From the NCBI GenBank assembly GCA_025617745.1, contig CM046869.1, positions 10,993,168-11,057,167 of the forward strand: a DNA stretch of 64,000 nt, given 5' to 3'. Source of the stretch: Heliocidaris erythrogramma. Taxonomy: Eukaryota; Echinodermata; Echinoidea; Camarodonta; Echinometridae. Made by a program: the position numbers and the translations under genes. A model generated the notes under the pieces. The model made no database searches. It saw nothing but the letters and a program-made list of their open reading frames with translations, and was not told the DNA's origin. This document shows, piece after piece, positions 22,595 to 33,552 of this stretch (positions are counted from its first letter, which is position 1; each line of letters opens with the position of its first letter).

Positions 22595-23400
22595 AAGTTA
22601 TAGTTCGACGCCCGGACTGCTTTTCAATTACTTGGACGCAACATTGCACTGTATGTAACAGGGATGGGTGCAGGGAGGGGAGTTTCACCCTTCCCGCGCG
22701 AAGCGCAAAAGCTCTAACGTTTTAGCAAATTTGAGAGAAAGATAACGGCTTGTAGCAAACAATTTTTTAGGCGGAAAGTAAGTTCGACGCCCTGGCTGCT
22801 TTTCAGTTATTTGGACGCAATACTGCACTGTATGTAACAGGGGTGGGTGCAGGGAGGGGGAGTTTCTTCCTTCTCGCGCAAAGCGACGTTTTAGCAAATT
22901 TGAGAGAAAGATAAACGGCTCGTAGCAAACAATTTTTTAGGCGGAAAGTTATAGTTCGACGCCCTTACTGCTTTCCAGTTATTGGGACGTAATACTGCAC
23001 TGTATGTAACAGGGGTAGGTGCAGGGAGTGGGAGTTGCCCCCCTCCCGCGCGAAGGGCGAAAGCTCTGACGTTTTAGTAAATTTATGAGAAAGATAAACG
23101 GCTCGTAGCAAACAATTTTTTAGGCGGAAAGTTATAGTTCGACGCCCTTACTGCTTTGCAGTTATTGGGACGTAATACTGCACTGTATGTAACAGGGGTA
23201 GGTGCAGGGAGTGGGAGTTGCCCCCCTCCCGCGCGAAGGGCGAAAGCTCTGACGTTTTAGTAAATTTATGAGAAAGATAAACGGCTCGTAGCAAACAATT
23301 TTTTAGGCAGAAAGTTACAGTTCGACGCCCGGACTGCTTTTCAGTTTTTTTGACATAACATTTCACTGTATGTAACAGGGGTAGGTGCAGGGAGAGAAGA

Positions 23401-23504
23401 GTTATTTGCCCCCTTCCCGCGCCTTTTTAGGCCTTTTCTCTCTCTTCCCCCGCTTTTTCGCTCCCACTTTTTTTTTTTTTTTTTTTTTGGGGGGGGGGGG
23501 GGGG
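23401..23504. repeat. T-run/G-run low-complexity boundary
   Basis: A run of about 26 T followed by about 16 G separates the satellite array from the transposon that starts at 23505. Confidence 0.7.
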
Positions 23505-25541
23505 TTTGCGGTCATCGGTTTGCGGTTCATCAGTCAAATTCATACTACGTGCATTCAATTGAGAAGAATTTAAGCATTTACAAGCATTTAAGCATTTAAG
23601 CATTCAAATTAATATTTCATGCATTCGTATTAGTACTATTATCAATCCAGTTTAGACTAATTTCATTATATTTCATATATTGGTTTCGAATTGCATATGA
23701 GCTTTTATGTATTCTTTTATTCATGTAAGCTTCTTTTAATGAATTCATGTTTATCTCATCTTTATATTTTACCATTTTTAAATAACATTATTGACTTACT
23801 TTTCTCTAATTTATGATCTAACAGATTTACACAATAATTATTGTTCATACTTTCAAGTGAAGATCTATTTCATAATGTTATATTGTTAAATGCATGTAAG
23901 TGGGTGTAATAACTAATAAAATTATTTAAGAAAATTATTTCTTTCATAAAAGTATCTGTGTTTTTCATTGGGGAGGGTTGGGGTATTGAGTTTAAGTCCA
24001 TGATTTTGAAAGTTAATGTCACGTCATTCAGCCGTCTATTTCCACGCGATCCAGGCATCTCGGAATATACGTTTGGGTGTGACGATACCAGCGCATGCAC
24101 TTGTGTGGGGTGATGGCGTCGATGTTGCGTCTTGCCACTTGCTGCACAAGATGGGTTCTCCATTCTCCCATCGTCATCCCCTCTTCTTCTGCAGCTGCCC
24201 TGTCACCCACTCTCTGCAGAATGGGGGAGTAGGGAGGTAAGCGCTTTAGACTGATGCGAGGGTCGGCGTCAACTGGTAGCTGGGCACGAATATGCGGTCT
24301 CGCGTTGTCAAAGACCAAGAAAATTGGCTCATCTGCTGGAAAGAGGTCGGCACATTCGATAGCGGTTGCAGCCAAAAAGTCTTCGAAAGAGGCTCTGGTC
24401 ACCGTCTCATTCGAAATTGTGTGGTGAACGAGGCCAATCCCTGCCGAAACCGCGAAAGTAATGTTACAGTTCTTGCCGCGTTGACGATTGACTATTCGGC
24501 GAACTGGGATTCCTCGAGGTGCCCTCCCAAAAGATCTTCTAGTCCAAATGTTGTAACCGCATTCGTCAATGAACACACAGTGGCCAACTACTCCCTCCGC
24601 CATGAACCACTGGGCGTATTGTACCCGCGATTCCAGGGTTTGGGGGCATTTCTTCCGTCTGGCAAGTCTTCTGCCAGTTTCAAGGAAATCAGCATGCCGT
24701 CAAGTGCCCTTGAAATCGAGGAAACCGAGACAGCTGGCTTCTGGGGCATTGATGCCTCCAAGTCCCTCTTCATTTGTTGAAGGGTGGCGAGGGGGTTAAC
24801 GTCAACTATGTCATGTATGTGTTGCAGTCGCGTTCGCATATCGTCGTCCAGCTTAACGTGGTTGGCCCCTCCTCGCGGCAACTTATGGCGCCTTCCTGAC
24901 CGCAGATAGGTGGGCACTATGGATCTTGCGGTGCTCTTTTTAATTCCTAGGGTGTCTGCAAGTTCAAGATAGCCTATGTGCTCCCCTTCAAATGCATCTA
25001 TAAGCCTCTCTCTATCTTCGTTCGATATGCGTCTATATCTAACCCGTGGTTCCATGATAGAGATAGACAGCGGAGAGCAATCAACTGAGAGTGCGTCTCA
25101 AATGGAAGCGTAATTTGGAGTGGTGTAGACTTTACTTGAATATACAAACTATAGGGCCTATGGAATGGAACTGAGTAATGAAAAGGAAGCTTAACCACGC
25201 ACTACAAAACATTTTTTTCAAAGTAATTAATCGTTTAAATACCTTAAACATGCTAAATTGAATTGGCTTATTACGAATTCGAATGCCCACGTGCGAATTT
25301 GAATGCTGGGAGAGACGCGCTTTCCGGCATGGTGGCGAATTTGAATGCTCCCAACAATGCCCAACCGACTTGTTATTTTGAATGAGAAAAGTGTTAAATT
25401 GTTTGATCTAAGTGCAAATTTGAATGACCGAAATACCAAGTTGAATGATGAATTTTACAACGCAGATTTCTTTTCGCTAATTTGAATGACTCTCAGCCTA
25501 TATCAAACTGAATGAAAAAAGTCCGAAATTGACCGCAAAAA
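23505..25541. mobile_element. IS630/Tc1-mariner-type transposon with subterminal motif arrays
   Basis: The outer ends match as TTTGCGGTCA (23505) and, on the right reverse-complemented, TTTTTGCGGTCA (about 25529-25541). The left flank carries GCATTCAA(A)TT motifs (about 23530, 23551, 23600, 23621). The right flank carries at least eight copies in opposite orientation (AATTTGAATG/C, about 25250-25515). The transposase pseudogene lies between them on the minus strand. Inverted arrays of a short motif next to the ends are typical transposase-binding regions. Confidence 0.65.
24028..25055 (-). pseudogene. Transposase, IS630/Tc1-mariner superfamily, frameshifted and missing its third catalytic acid
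   Basis: ATG at 25055-25053. The N-terminal third is a paired-like helix-turn-helix (RLIDAFEGEHIGYLELADTL, KKSTARSIV), followed by a GGANHVKLDDD linker and a second HTH. Near 24640 a one-base shift moves the reading to the next frame, which continues QWFMAEGVVGHCVFIDECGY (first catalytic Asp), GRAPRGIP, and FLVFDNARPH (second Asp). After LPPYSP the expected N-x-x-E/D block is absent: the frame jumps to VGDRAAAEEEG, so about 30 residues including the third catalytic acid have been deleted. The C-terminus HTQTYIPRCLDR is present. Such enzymes cut and paste DNA at TA. The frameshift and the deletion mean this copy cannot be active. Family named from motif order; no search was run. Confidence 0.85.
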
Positions 25542-25547
25542 CCTATA

Positions 25548-25817
25548 ATATTGGATATTTATATAGCGCTCATATCCACCATGAATGGTGCTCAAGGCGC
25601 TCCAATATTACCCCGGCTCTAGCAAGGCTACCGATTTCGGTGCTCACAGCATTCAAGGAATTAATTCCTGCCGGTACCCATTTAACACCTGGATGGAGAG
25701 TGGAAAATGTAGATTAATGTCTTGCCCAAGAACAGTAGTGCCGCGCCGGGGTTCGAACCCACGACCTTCCCATCTCCAGTCAAGTGTTTAAACCACTCGA
25801 CTACGACACCTCTACTC
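25548..25817 (-). mobile_element. Full-length tRNA-derived SINE
   Basis: On the minus strand the head reads GTCGTAGTCGAGTGGTTTAA (A-box) and GTGGGTTCGAACCC (B-box), a tRNA-Leu/Ser-like promoter. The body has CTTGGGCAAGACATTAATC and AATGGGTACCGGCAGGAATT, and the tail is GAGCGCTATATAAATATCC. The frame reading RGVVVEWFKHLTGDGKVVGSN is the usual incidental translation of such heads. It is inserted directly beside the transposon end at 25541. Confidence 0.85.
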
Positions 25818-26914
25818 AAGAAAGTCAAGTCAACATAGAACATTAAAGAGCAACACACAGTACCAGACATTCACAATATTGATTGAACTCTAGTAAATAA
25901 CTCTCAGTAACTTACCCTTAATCTGCTGGTTGAGTATGAAGAAAGTGATTGTGAGCTTCAGATACTGTTTAAAAGAGTGAAAGTTAAAGATACTTCGTGT
26001 AAAGAAGAAAACAGACCAAGATGTTGTAATATAGATATTCGGATATTGATACATTACTTTGCTTATGGTTATGGTTAGGTTTTCAAATAGAATCTAGTTG
26101 AGGATTTGTATTTGTGGACATTGTGGCAGATTAGCCTTGTGCTAAAAAAGTTATCCAATAAACCATACTACTATAGGCTTAGGGTTAGGCATATTGTTGG
26201 GTCCTGGGTTGGGGATTCGGTACGGTAAGGAATTTACCGCACATTCATTAAAAAAAAAAAAACAGACGTCGGTACTAAATAAAACACACATGTAGCAAAC
26301 AAAATTTGGTCCGAAGTTTTCACTATGGTTGAATCAATCCTCTTCATATGATATTTTCTTCAAAATAGGAATACAAAGAATGAGAAAGAATGAGAAAGCT
26401 TAGAAATAGTTTTTCACATATAAGCCTACCAGAACTCAACCTTCTCTTGAAAATGGTTCATCATTTAATATCCCAATATCAGTGACTTATCATGATTCCA
26501 ATCAAGTGCGGCGATATCTCGTCACTGCCGGGGGTCGGGGGGGGGGGGGGGGGATGGGCGCGACCATCCTTTACCATTTGGTTGCTGTAAAAAATTCCGG
26601 GGGGGACGCGTTCCCCCAGTGTCGCCGCCTGTGCTTCCAATACATTTATATCTGTTATTGCTAAAGATAAATTTAGTGAGTGATATGAAAACATAATATA
26701 TAGATTTCCGGCTAATTTCGCAACTTAGCCAGTCAATTTAATTTAAAACGATTTTTGCCATGCCTTGCATTTCGGCAGTTCAAATTCAGGATCTGTGCAT
26801 TCGAATTCATCTCTGAAGCATTCAAATTTGCATTTCAGGCAGTCAAATTAACACTTTTTTCATTCAGATTCAAAGGTCACGCACATATTTCATAAAGCTT
26901 TCATTCAATTTACA
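25818..26914. other. Unassigned DNA with G-rich repeat and another GCATTCAAATT array
   Basis: 25818-26500: nothing recognised. 26526-26640: a GC-rich repeat with a long G run and GGGGGACGCGTTCCCCC, related to those at 9582 and 17763. 26700-26905: GCATTTCGGCAG, GCATTCGAATTC, GCATTCAAATTTG, GCAGTCAAATT, CATTCAGATTC and CATTCAATTT repeat the subterminal motif of the transposon at 23505-25541, so a related non-autonomous element probably ends here. Confidence 0.5.
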
Positions 26915-27149
26915 CTATGAACACGATGACAAAGAGAGCGGACAATTTATGCAGCTCCTCATTGTACCCTCCACAATAGCTCTAGTAGACAAAAGGACAT
27001 CCCTTCACTGCTATTATGTGACACCTGTTCTACATATTTTTACAGGATAGCAATGAATGGATGTTCTTTTGTTAACCAGTGCAATTGTGGAGGGTACAAT
27101 GAGGAGCTGCATAAATTGTCCGCTTCTTTGTTCGTCATGTTCATAGTGT
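26915..27149. repeat. Inverted repeat with ~66-bp arms
   Basis: The left arm (about 26915-26981, containing AGCGGACAATTTATGCAGCT and CTCATTGTACCCTCCACAAT) is the reverse complement of 27083-27149. The loop is about 100 bp. The right arm and part of the loop fall in the tandem duplication starting at 27049; the left arm does not. Confidence 0.8.
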
Positions 27150-27777
27150 TAGCATCGCATGGTCACGTGATCACGCAACAAACTTATTCCTGCATTCAGA
27201 TTCATGTTGGAGTATCCAATTTAGCGTGTTGGCATTCAATTCAAAAATTTCTCCCAACACTTTGTGATATTTCCCTATTGTGTTGTAGCATGTGTTTGAT
27301 ATGATATTTGCCATTGAAGATAGGGCCTATATGTTTTTGGTTAAGGAGAATTCTAAAGATCCCATCGTTTGAGCGAATAAAGGTCTATTCATTTTTTTGT
27401 CACGTGGTCGTGGATGTATAACATGAAACAACTGTAGGTCGCGAGAGAGACCTTGCAAATATAATTATTTACTTTGTAATTGAGGACACACTAAATGTCA
27501 GAAGACATTTTAGAAGCCAAGGAGACAAACGAAAGCTCTTATACCGCTATTTCAAGCAGGAGATGTCAAATGAAATGTAACATCATCTTCTAAGTAAATA
27601 TAAAGAAGGGTTTCAAAAGTTACCCTATAATTACCTATAGTTAGATGAAAAAAAGAACCCGAAAGAAGGGCTGGTTTTCTGACATTGGGTTGTCTACTCC
27701 TTCCTCGGGGGAGATTGTCGCCTATGCTAGGTGCATGCATTTTTTCGTTCAATGTATATATATATATATATATAATT

Positions 27778-28263
27778 TGTTATACATAATTTGTATTAAC
27801 GCTCGCTGCACATGCAGTTTGAGCACTGTCTTAGATTGCGTGGAGGGTCCCTATGTGAGACGTTCACTATTTGCGTTATATGCATTGCTCACTGCTCGCA
27901 GTTTGAGCACTCTGGTGACTCCACTATGCAATTCTTCCCCACAATGTGTAACCGCACAACAGGGGTCCCAAGTCCTTGTGTTGCCATAAAGCCATTATGG
28001 TAATAGCCGGGAGGGCGCATTGTTATACATAATTTGTATTAACGCTCGCTGCACATGCAGTTTGAACACTGGATCAGATTGCGTGGAGAGTCCCTATGTG
28101 AGACGTTCACTATTTGCGTTATATGCATTGCTCACTGCTCGCAGTTTGAGCACTCTGGTGACTCCACTATGCAATTCTTCCCCACAATGTGTAACCGCAC
28201 AACAAGGGTCCCAAGTCCTTGTGTTGCCATAAAGCCATTATGGTAATAGCCGGGAGGGCGCAT
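27778..28263 (+). repeat. Two 243-bp tandem repeats (unit 1)
   Basis: Both start TGTTATACATAATTTGTATT and end TAATAGCCGGGAGGGCGCAT. They differ at a handful of bases (GTCTTAGATTGCGTGGAGGG versus GGATCAGATTGCGTGGAGAG). They are preceded and followed by TA microsatellites. Within each the phrase CGCTCGCTGCACATGCAGTT recurs in shortened form. Frames in them are incidental. Confidence 0.9.
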
Positions 28264-28661
28264 TGTTATACATAATTTGTATATATATATATATATATAT
28301 ATACAGTGCGTCCCAATAAAAAGTAAACCGGAGTTGTCAGTTATTTTCCCAGTAAAATAGAACAATTCATGTCATATAATTATATCATCATAAAGTTTAG
28401 CTCTTCCTCTTTCTTTTGACACCTAATATGAGACTTAAAGTTCATGCATGATGAGCAAGAAGAGTTTAAAATTTGAATGTCAAAAGCAACTTGCACAGAA
28501 TAAGTGGTCAAGATTGGAAAGGATGCAGCAACGTTGGTTAACAAAGGGGGGGGGGCTCTTTAGCAATTCTTTGGTGTTCTTTTTTTATGTTTCTTACACC
28601 AAATTTCTCAATGAGAATGGATACCGTTTTAAACACAAGCTTTTCACTTGCTTGCCTGACC

Positions 28662-29703
28662 ATGCAGCTAACAACACAGCAAAGAGTTTTCCTAGTAACC
28701 GAATGGAACCGCACTGGAAGCCATCAGGAAGTTGCCCAAGCTTTCTGTCGTCGGTTTCCTGATCGGAATGTTTCGTCAAAGTCAACGATCTGGAAGAACG
28801 TGCGAAAATACCAGAATGAAGGTACAAGTTTGAACCTCAACAAAGGCCGATCTGGGAGGCCAAGGTCAGTCCGAACAGAGGATAACATTGCCGCAGTTCA
28901 GAAGGAAGTAGCTGCAAATCCCCATGTCTCGACGAGAAGAAACGGACTTGGCATGTCAAGGTCTTCCTACAACAGGATCATCCGACTGGACGTGCAATGG
29001 TATCCTTACAGGATACCAACTACTAGAAGCAGACATGCCCAGACTCCGATATTCCCAGTGGAAACCCTCATCATTGGAGATGAAGCGTCCTTCTTCATGA
29101 ACGGCAAGGTCAATAACCACAACGTCCGGCAGTATGCTCCAATCCACAACCCACCACCGTTCCACTACGATGTCAACATCAGTCGCGAGAAGGTTTCCGT
29201 CTGTGTAGGACTCTGAGGTAATGGATCGTTGATCGGACCCTTCTTCTTCAACGGAAATCTCGATGGAGAACGCTACCTACATCTTATCAACGAAGACATC
29301 GTTCGTGAACTTGATCAACACTTCGTTCGCCAGCCTGATGGGAGCTTCGAAAGAGTCTGGTGGGTACAAGATGGCGCACCGCCTCATCGAAGATTAGTCG
29401 TCAGGGAGAGACTGCAGGAACTCTTCATCAACAGAGTCATCGCGTTTAAATCATGATGTCGAATGGCCTCCCAGGTCACCAGATCTCACCCCGTGTGACT
29501 TCTTTCTTTGGGGCTTTCTGAAGAGCAGGGTCTACACCTCCCCACCACGATACACTAATGACCTGCGTAACAGGGTCGTGAGAGAGTGTGAGGCACTGCG
29601 GCACCAAGAACCCGTCATTCGCCAGGTAGTAGGAGCCATGAGGGGCAGAGCACAGGTGTGCGTGGACAGGCATGGTGGACATGTTGAGGGACGTTGGGGA
29701 TAG
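28662..29703 (+). pseudogene. Mariner-like transposase, dead copy 1
   Basis: ATG at 28662 begins MQLTTQQRVFLVTEW, followed by an HTH segment, a basic NKGRSGRPRSVRTED linker and a second HTH (VSTRRNGLGMSRSSYNRI). Part of the inter-domain region is missing (YPYRI is followed too soon by IIGDEASFFMNG). That motif holds the first catalytic Asp. VCVGL is then followed by TGA at 29214, where relatives have Cys-Gly-Asn. The frame continues with IGPFFFNGNLDG and WWVQDGAPPH (second Asp). A frameshift near 29450 precedes DVEWPPRSPDLTPCDFFLWG (third Asp) in another frame, ending GGHVEGRWG and TAG at 29701. All three Asp are present; the stop, shift and deletion make it inactive. Confidence 0.88.
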
Positions 29704-30606
29704 AGTTACACGGTTACAAGATTTATGAGTTGCTCTTGTAAAGGATGAAATAAAAAGAAATAAAACTTAGTTTCATCGTTTGTTTGTGTGTCGTTATTCG
29801 GTGTCATAATTAGGCGTCACAATTCTTTTAAGTGCAAAACAAGAGAAGACAGCAAGAAAGCAAGTTGAGATATGCAAGAGATTGAAAAGATTGAGAATGA
29901 ATGAATGAATGGATGTTCTTTTGTTAACCAGTGCAATTGTGGAGGGTACAATGAGGAGCTGCATAAATTGTCCGCTTCTTTGTTCGTCATGTTCATAGTG
30001 TTAGCATCGCATGGTCACGTGATCACGCAACAAACTCATTCCTGCATTCAGATTCATGTTGGAGTATCCAATTTAGCGTGTTGGCATTCAATTCAAAAAT
30101 TTCTCCCAACACTTTGTGATATTTCCCTATTGTGTTGTAGCATGTGTTTGATATGATATTTGCCATTGAAGATAGGGCCTATATGTTTTTGGTTAAGGAG
30201 AATTCTAAAGATCCCATCGTTTGAGCGAATAAAGGTCTATTCATTTTTTTGTCACGTGGTCGTGGATGTATAACATGAAACAACTGTAGGTCGCGAGAGA
30301 GACCTTGCAAATATAATTATTTACTTTGTAATTGAGGACACACTAAATGTCAGAAGACATTTTAGAAGCCAAGGAGACAAACGAAAGCTCTTATACCGCT
30401 ATTTCAAGCAGGAGATGTCAAATGAAATGTAACATCATCTTCTAAGTAAATATATAGAAGGGTTTCAAAAGTTACCCTATAATTACCTATAGTTAGATGA
30501 AAAAAAGAACCCGAAAGAAGGGCTGGTTTTCTGACATTGGGTTGTCTACTCCTTCCTCGGGGGAGATTGTCGCCTATGCTAGGTGCATGCATTTTTTTCG
30601 TTCAAC

Positions 30607-30640
<34 letters not shown>

Positions 30641-30641
<1 letters not shown>

Positions 30642-31126
30642 GTTATACATAATTTGTATTAACGCTCGCTGCACATGCAGTTTGAGCACTGTCTTAGATT
30701 GCGTGGAGGGTCCCTATGTGAGACGTTCACTATTTGCGTTATATGCATTGCTCACTGCTCGCAGTTTGAGCACTCTGGTGACTCCACTATGCAATTCTTC
30801 CCCACAATGTGTAACCGCACAACAGGGGTCCCAAGTCCTTGTGTTGCCATAAAGCCATTATGGTAATAGCCGGGAGGGCGCATTGTTATACATAATTTGT
30901 ATTAACGCTCGCTGCACATGCAGTTTGAACACTGGATCAGATTGCGTGGAGAGTCCCTAGGTGAGACGTTCACTATTTGCGTTATATGCATTGCTCACTG
31001 CTCGCAGTTTGAGCACTCTGGTGACTCCACTATGCAATTCTTCCCCACAATGTGTAACCGCACAACAAGGGTCCCAAGTCCTTGTGTTGCCATAAAGCCA
31101 TTATGGTAATAGCCGGGAGGGCGCAT
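30641..31126 (+). repeat. Two 243-bp tandem repeats (unit 2)
   Basis: The same pair as at 27778-28263, carried along by the larger duplication, so the 243-bp doubling is the older event. The upstream TA microsatellite is longer here. Confidence 0.9.
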
Positions 31127-31166
31127 TGTTATACATAATTTGTATATATATATATATATATATATA

Positions 31167-33262
31167 CAGTGCGTCCCAATAAAAAGTAAACCGGAGTTGT
31201 CAGTTATTTTCCCAGTAAAATAGAACAATTCATGTCATATAATTATATCATCATAAAGTTTAGCTCTTCCTCTTTCTTTTGACACCTAATATGAGACTTA
31301 AAGTTCATGCATGATGAGCAAGAGTTTAAAATTTGAATGTCAAAAGCAACTTGCACAGAATAAGTGGTCAAGATTGGAAAGGATGCAGCAACGTTGGTTA
31401 ACAAAGGGGGGGGCTCTTTAGCAATTCTTTGGTGTTCTTTTTTTATGTTTCTTACACCAAATTTCTCAATGAGAATGGATACCGTTTTAAACACAAGCTT
31501 TTCACTTGCTTGCCTGACCATGCAGCTAACAACACAGCAAAGAGTTTTCCTAGTAACCGAATGGAACCGCACTGGAAGCCATCAGGAAGTTGCCCAAGCT
31601 TTCTGTCGTCGGTTTCCTGATCGGAATGTTTCGTCAAAGTCAACGATCTGGAAGAACGTGCGAAAATACCAGAATGAAGGTACAAGTTTGAACCTCAACA
31701 AAGGCCGATCTGGGAGGCCAAGGTCAGTCCGAACAGAGGATAACATTGCCGCAGTTCAGAAGGAAGTAGCTGCAAATCCCCATGTCTCGACGAGAAGAAA
31801 CGGACTTGGCATGTCAAGGTCTTCCTACAACAGGATCATCCGACTGGACGTGCAATGGTATCCTTACAGGATACCAACTACTAGAAGCAGACATGCCCAG
31901 ACTCCGATATTCCCAGTGGAAACCCTCATCATTGGAGATGAAGCGTCCTTCTTCATGAACGGCAAGGTCAATAACCACAACGTCCGGCAGTATGCTCCAA
32001 TCCACAACCCACCACCGTTCCACTACGATGTCAACATCAGTCGCGAGAAGGTTTCCGTCTGTGTAGGACTCTGAGGTAATGGATCGTTGATCGGACCCTT
32101 CTTCTTCAACGGAAATCTCGATGGAGAACGCTACCTACATCTTATCAACGAAGACATCGTTCGTGAACTTGATCAACACTTCGTTCGCCAGCCTGATGGG
32201 AGCTTCGAAAGAGTCTGGTGGGTACAAGATGGCGCACCGCCTCATCGAAGATTAGTCGTCAGGGAGAGACTGCAGGAACTCTTCAACAACAGAGTCATCG
32301 CGTTGAAATCATGATGTCGAATGGCCTCCCAGGTCACCAGATCTCACCCCGTGTGACTTCTTTCTTTGGGGCTTTCTGAAGAGCAGGGTCTACACCTCCC
32401 CACCACGATACACTAATGACCTGCGTAACAGGGTCGTGAGAGAGTGTGAGGCACTGCGGCACCAAGAACCCGTCATTCGCCAGGTAGTAGGAGCCATGAG
32501 GGGCAGAGCACAGGTGTGCGTGGACAGGCATGGTGGACATGTTGAGGGACGTTGGGGATAGAGTTACACGGTTACAAGATTTATGAGTTGCTCTTGTAAA
32601 GGATGAAATAAAAAGAAATAAAACTTAGTTTCATCGTTTGTTTGTGTGTCGTTATTCGGTGTCATAATTAGGCGTCACAATTCTTTTAAGTGGAAAACAA
32701 GAGAAGACAGCAAGAAAGCAAGTTGAGATATGCAAGAGATTGAAAAGATTGAGGTAAGAATATCACTGAAATGAAATAAGAAGGTTGAAATGAAGGATTG
32801 AATAGAAATCGGGAATGAAAAATGGGGATGCATGGAGACTGTGAAAATGTAAAAAGCGAAAAGATGCAAAGAGCCAGAAATAATTCATGAAGTGAAACAA
32901 AATGTATCACATTAAAAGCAAGGAGTGAGCAAAAAGGGGAAATGAAAAGAAAAACCTGAATTAATAGAAACATGAAAACTATAACAGAAACAGAAAACCA
33001 AACACAAGAAAGAAGATACTGAAGACAAAACAGAAAACGTGATAACAACATGAAGGGAATTGAAAAAAACTCGAATAATCTGCATTAAAACGTTGGCACC
33101 TATATTTTGTGCAAATCGATTCTTACATTAAGCTGGTAAAATTGTTCTAAGTCGATCAAGCATAAACAAATCTTCGTGTATTTGGTATCACATAAAAGTG
33201 TCCATGTTGTATTCCAATCCTATTTCATTATCAAGATATCTATCTCTGTCTGTGACGCACTG
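31167..33262. mobile_element. Mariner-like transposon with its right end intact
   Basis: The left end CAGTGCGTCCCAATAAAA follows a TA microsatellite. A matching right end GACGCACTG lies at 33254-33262, with TA on both outer sides. Only 9-10 bases of inverted repeat are evident, so the right boundary is tentative. The purine-rich 32750-33060 stretch inside it has no coding value. Unit 1 contains the same left end (about 28304) but is cut at 29900. Confidence 0.55.
31520..32561 (+). pseudogene. Mariner-like transposase, dead copy 2
   Basis: Same architecture and same lesions as the copy at 28662-29703: the in-frame TGA (32072), the shortened inter-domain region and the frameshift before DVEWPPRSPDLTPCD are all shared. 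Small differences occur near its end (FNNRVIALKS versus FINRVIAFKS). The element was therefore already dead when the 2.85-kb segment was duplicated. Confidence 0.88.
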
Positions 33263-33552
33263 TATATAGGTCTATCTATATTTTCAAATTAGCCAATCAG
33301 GTATATCCCCAACAATCCAACAATCCATCCTTTAATCCATCCAAAATTTATAAGGAGCCTACAGGACAATAAGGTCTAATATATGTTAGACTCAAAAAGG
33401 AAATTAAATTCGAAATCAGCCTTATTTAGGGGGAATTATAAACAAAACAGGGGTTTAATATCTTGCGTGTTAAATTGATTAACATTTCAAATGAACATTT
33501 GGCTGCTGCTGCTGGAGCTGCTCATGTGTGAATCTGAATGCCCGAGGTGTCC
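33263..33552. other. Short non-coding interval
   Basis: No gene. Near 33500-33550 GCTGCTGCTGGAGCTGCTCAT is followed by GAATCTGAATGCCCGAGGTG, a sequence that recurs at about 34427-34485 on the other side of the next repeat. Confidence 0.5.

Larger units (their letters stand above)
21367..23400. repeat. Satellite-like tandem array (~185-bp unit), interrupted
   Basis: Units carry CCCTTCCCGCGCGAAGCGCGA, then GACGTTTTAGCAAATTTGAGA, then GGCTCGTAGCAAACAATTTTTTA, GGCGGAAAGTTATAGTTCGACGC and TGCACTGTATGTAACAGGG. The first (partial) unit ends at 21476, where a MITE cluster is inserted. The array resumes at 22595 with further units starting near 22783, 22946, 23130 and 23317. Open frames on the minus strand recur with the unit and are not genes. 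Confidence 0.85.
27049..29900. repeat. Tandem duplication, unit 1 (2.85 kb)
   Basis: From AATGAATGGATGTTCTTTTG to GAGATTGAAAAGATTGAG this segment is repeated almost exactly at 29901-32752. Differences are few: single-base changes (for example TATGTGAG versus TAGGTGAG in the second 243-bp repeat), a 3-bp deletion near 31323, and changes in AT and G microsatellite length. It contains two 243-bp tandem repeats and a 3'-truncated mariner-like element. Confidence 0.93.
29901..32752. repeat. Tandem duplication, unit 2 (2.85 kb)
   Basis: A direct copy of 27049-29900. At the junction the unit-1 transposon sequence GAAAAGATTGAG is joined to AATGAATGAATGAATGGATG, with AATG repeated beyond its copy number at 27049, suggesting slippage or templated filler during end joining. 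At the far end the transposon sequence runs on without a break (GATTGAGGTAAGAATATC), so unit 2 holds the ancestral right side. Confidence 0.93.

Noticed and set aside
22114..23366. Recurring minus-strand frames of 70-82 codons
   Set aside because: They repeat with the MITE arm or the satellite unit and have no domain character.
24292..24780. 162-codon plus-strand frame
   Set aside because: It is the antisense shadow of the transposase pseudogene, which has recognisable motifs on the minus strand.
25745..25817. A functional tRNA gene on the minus strand
   Set aside because: The A- and B-boxes are followed by a SINE body and tail; the fold is degenerate.
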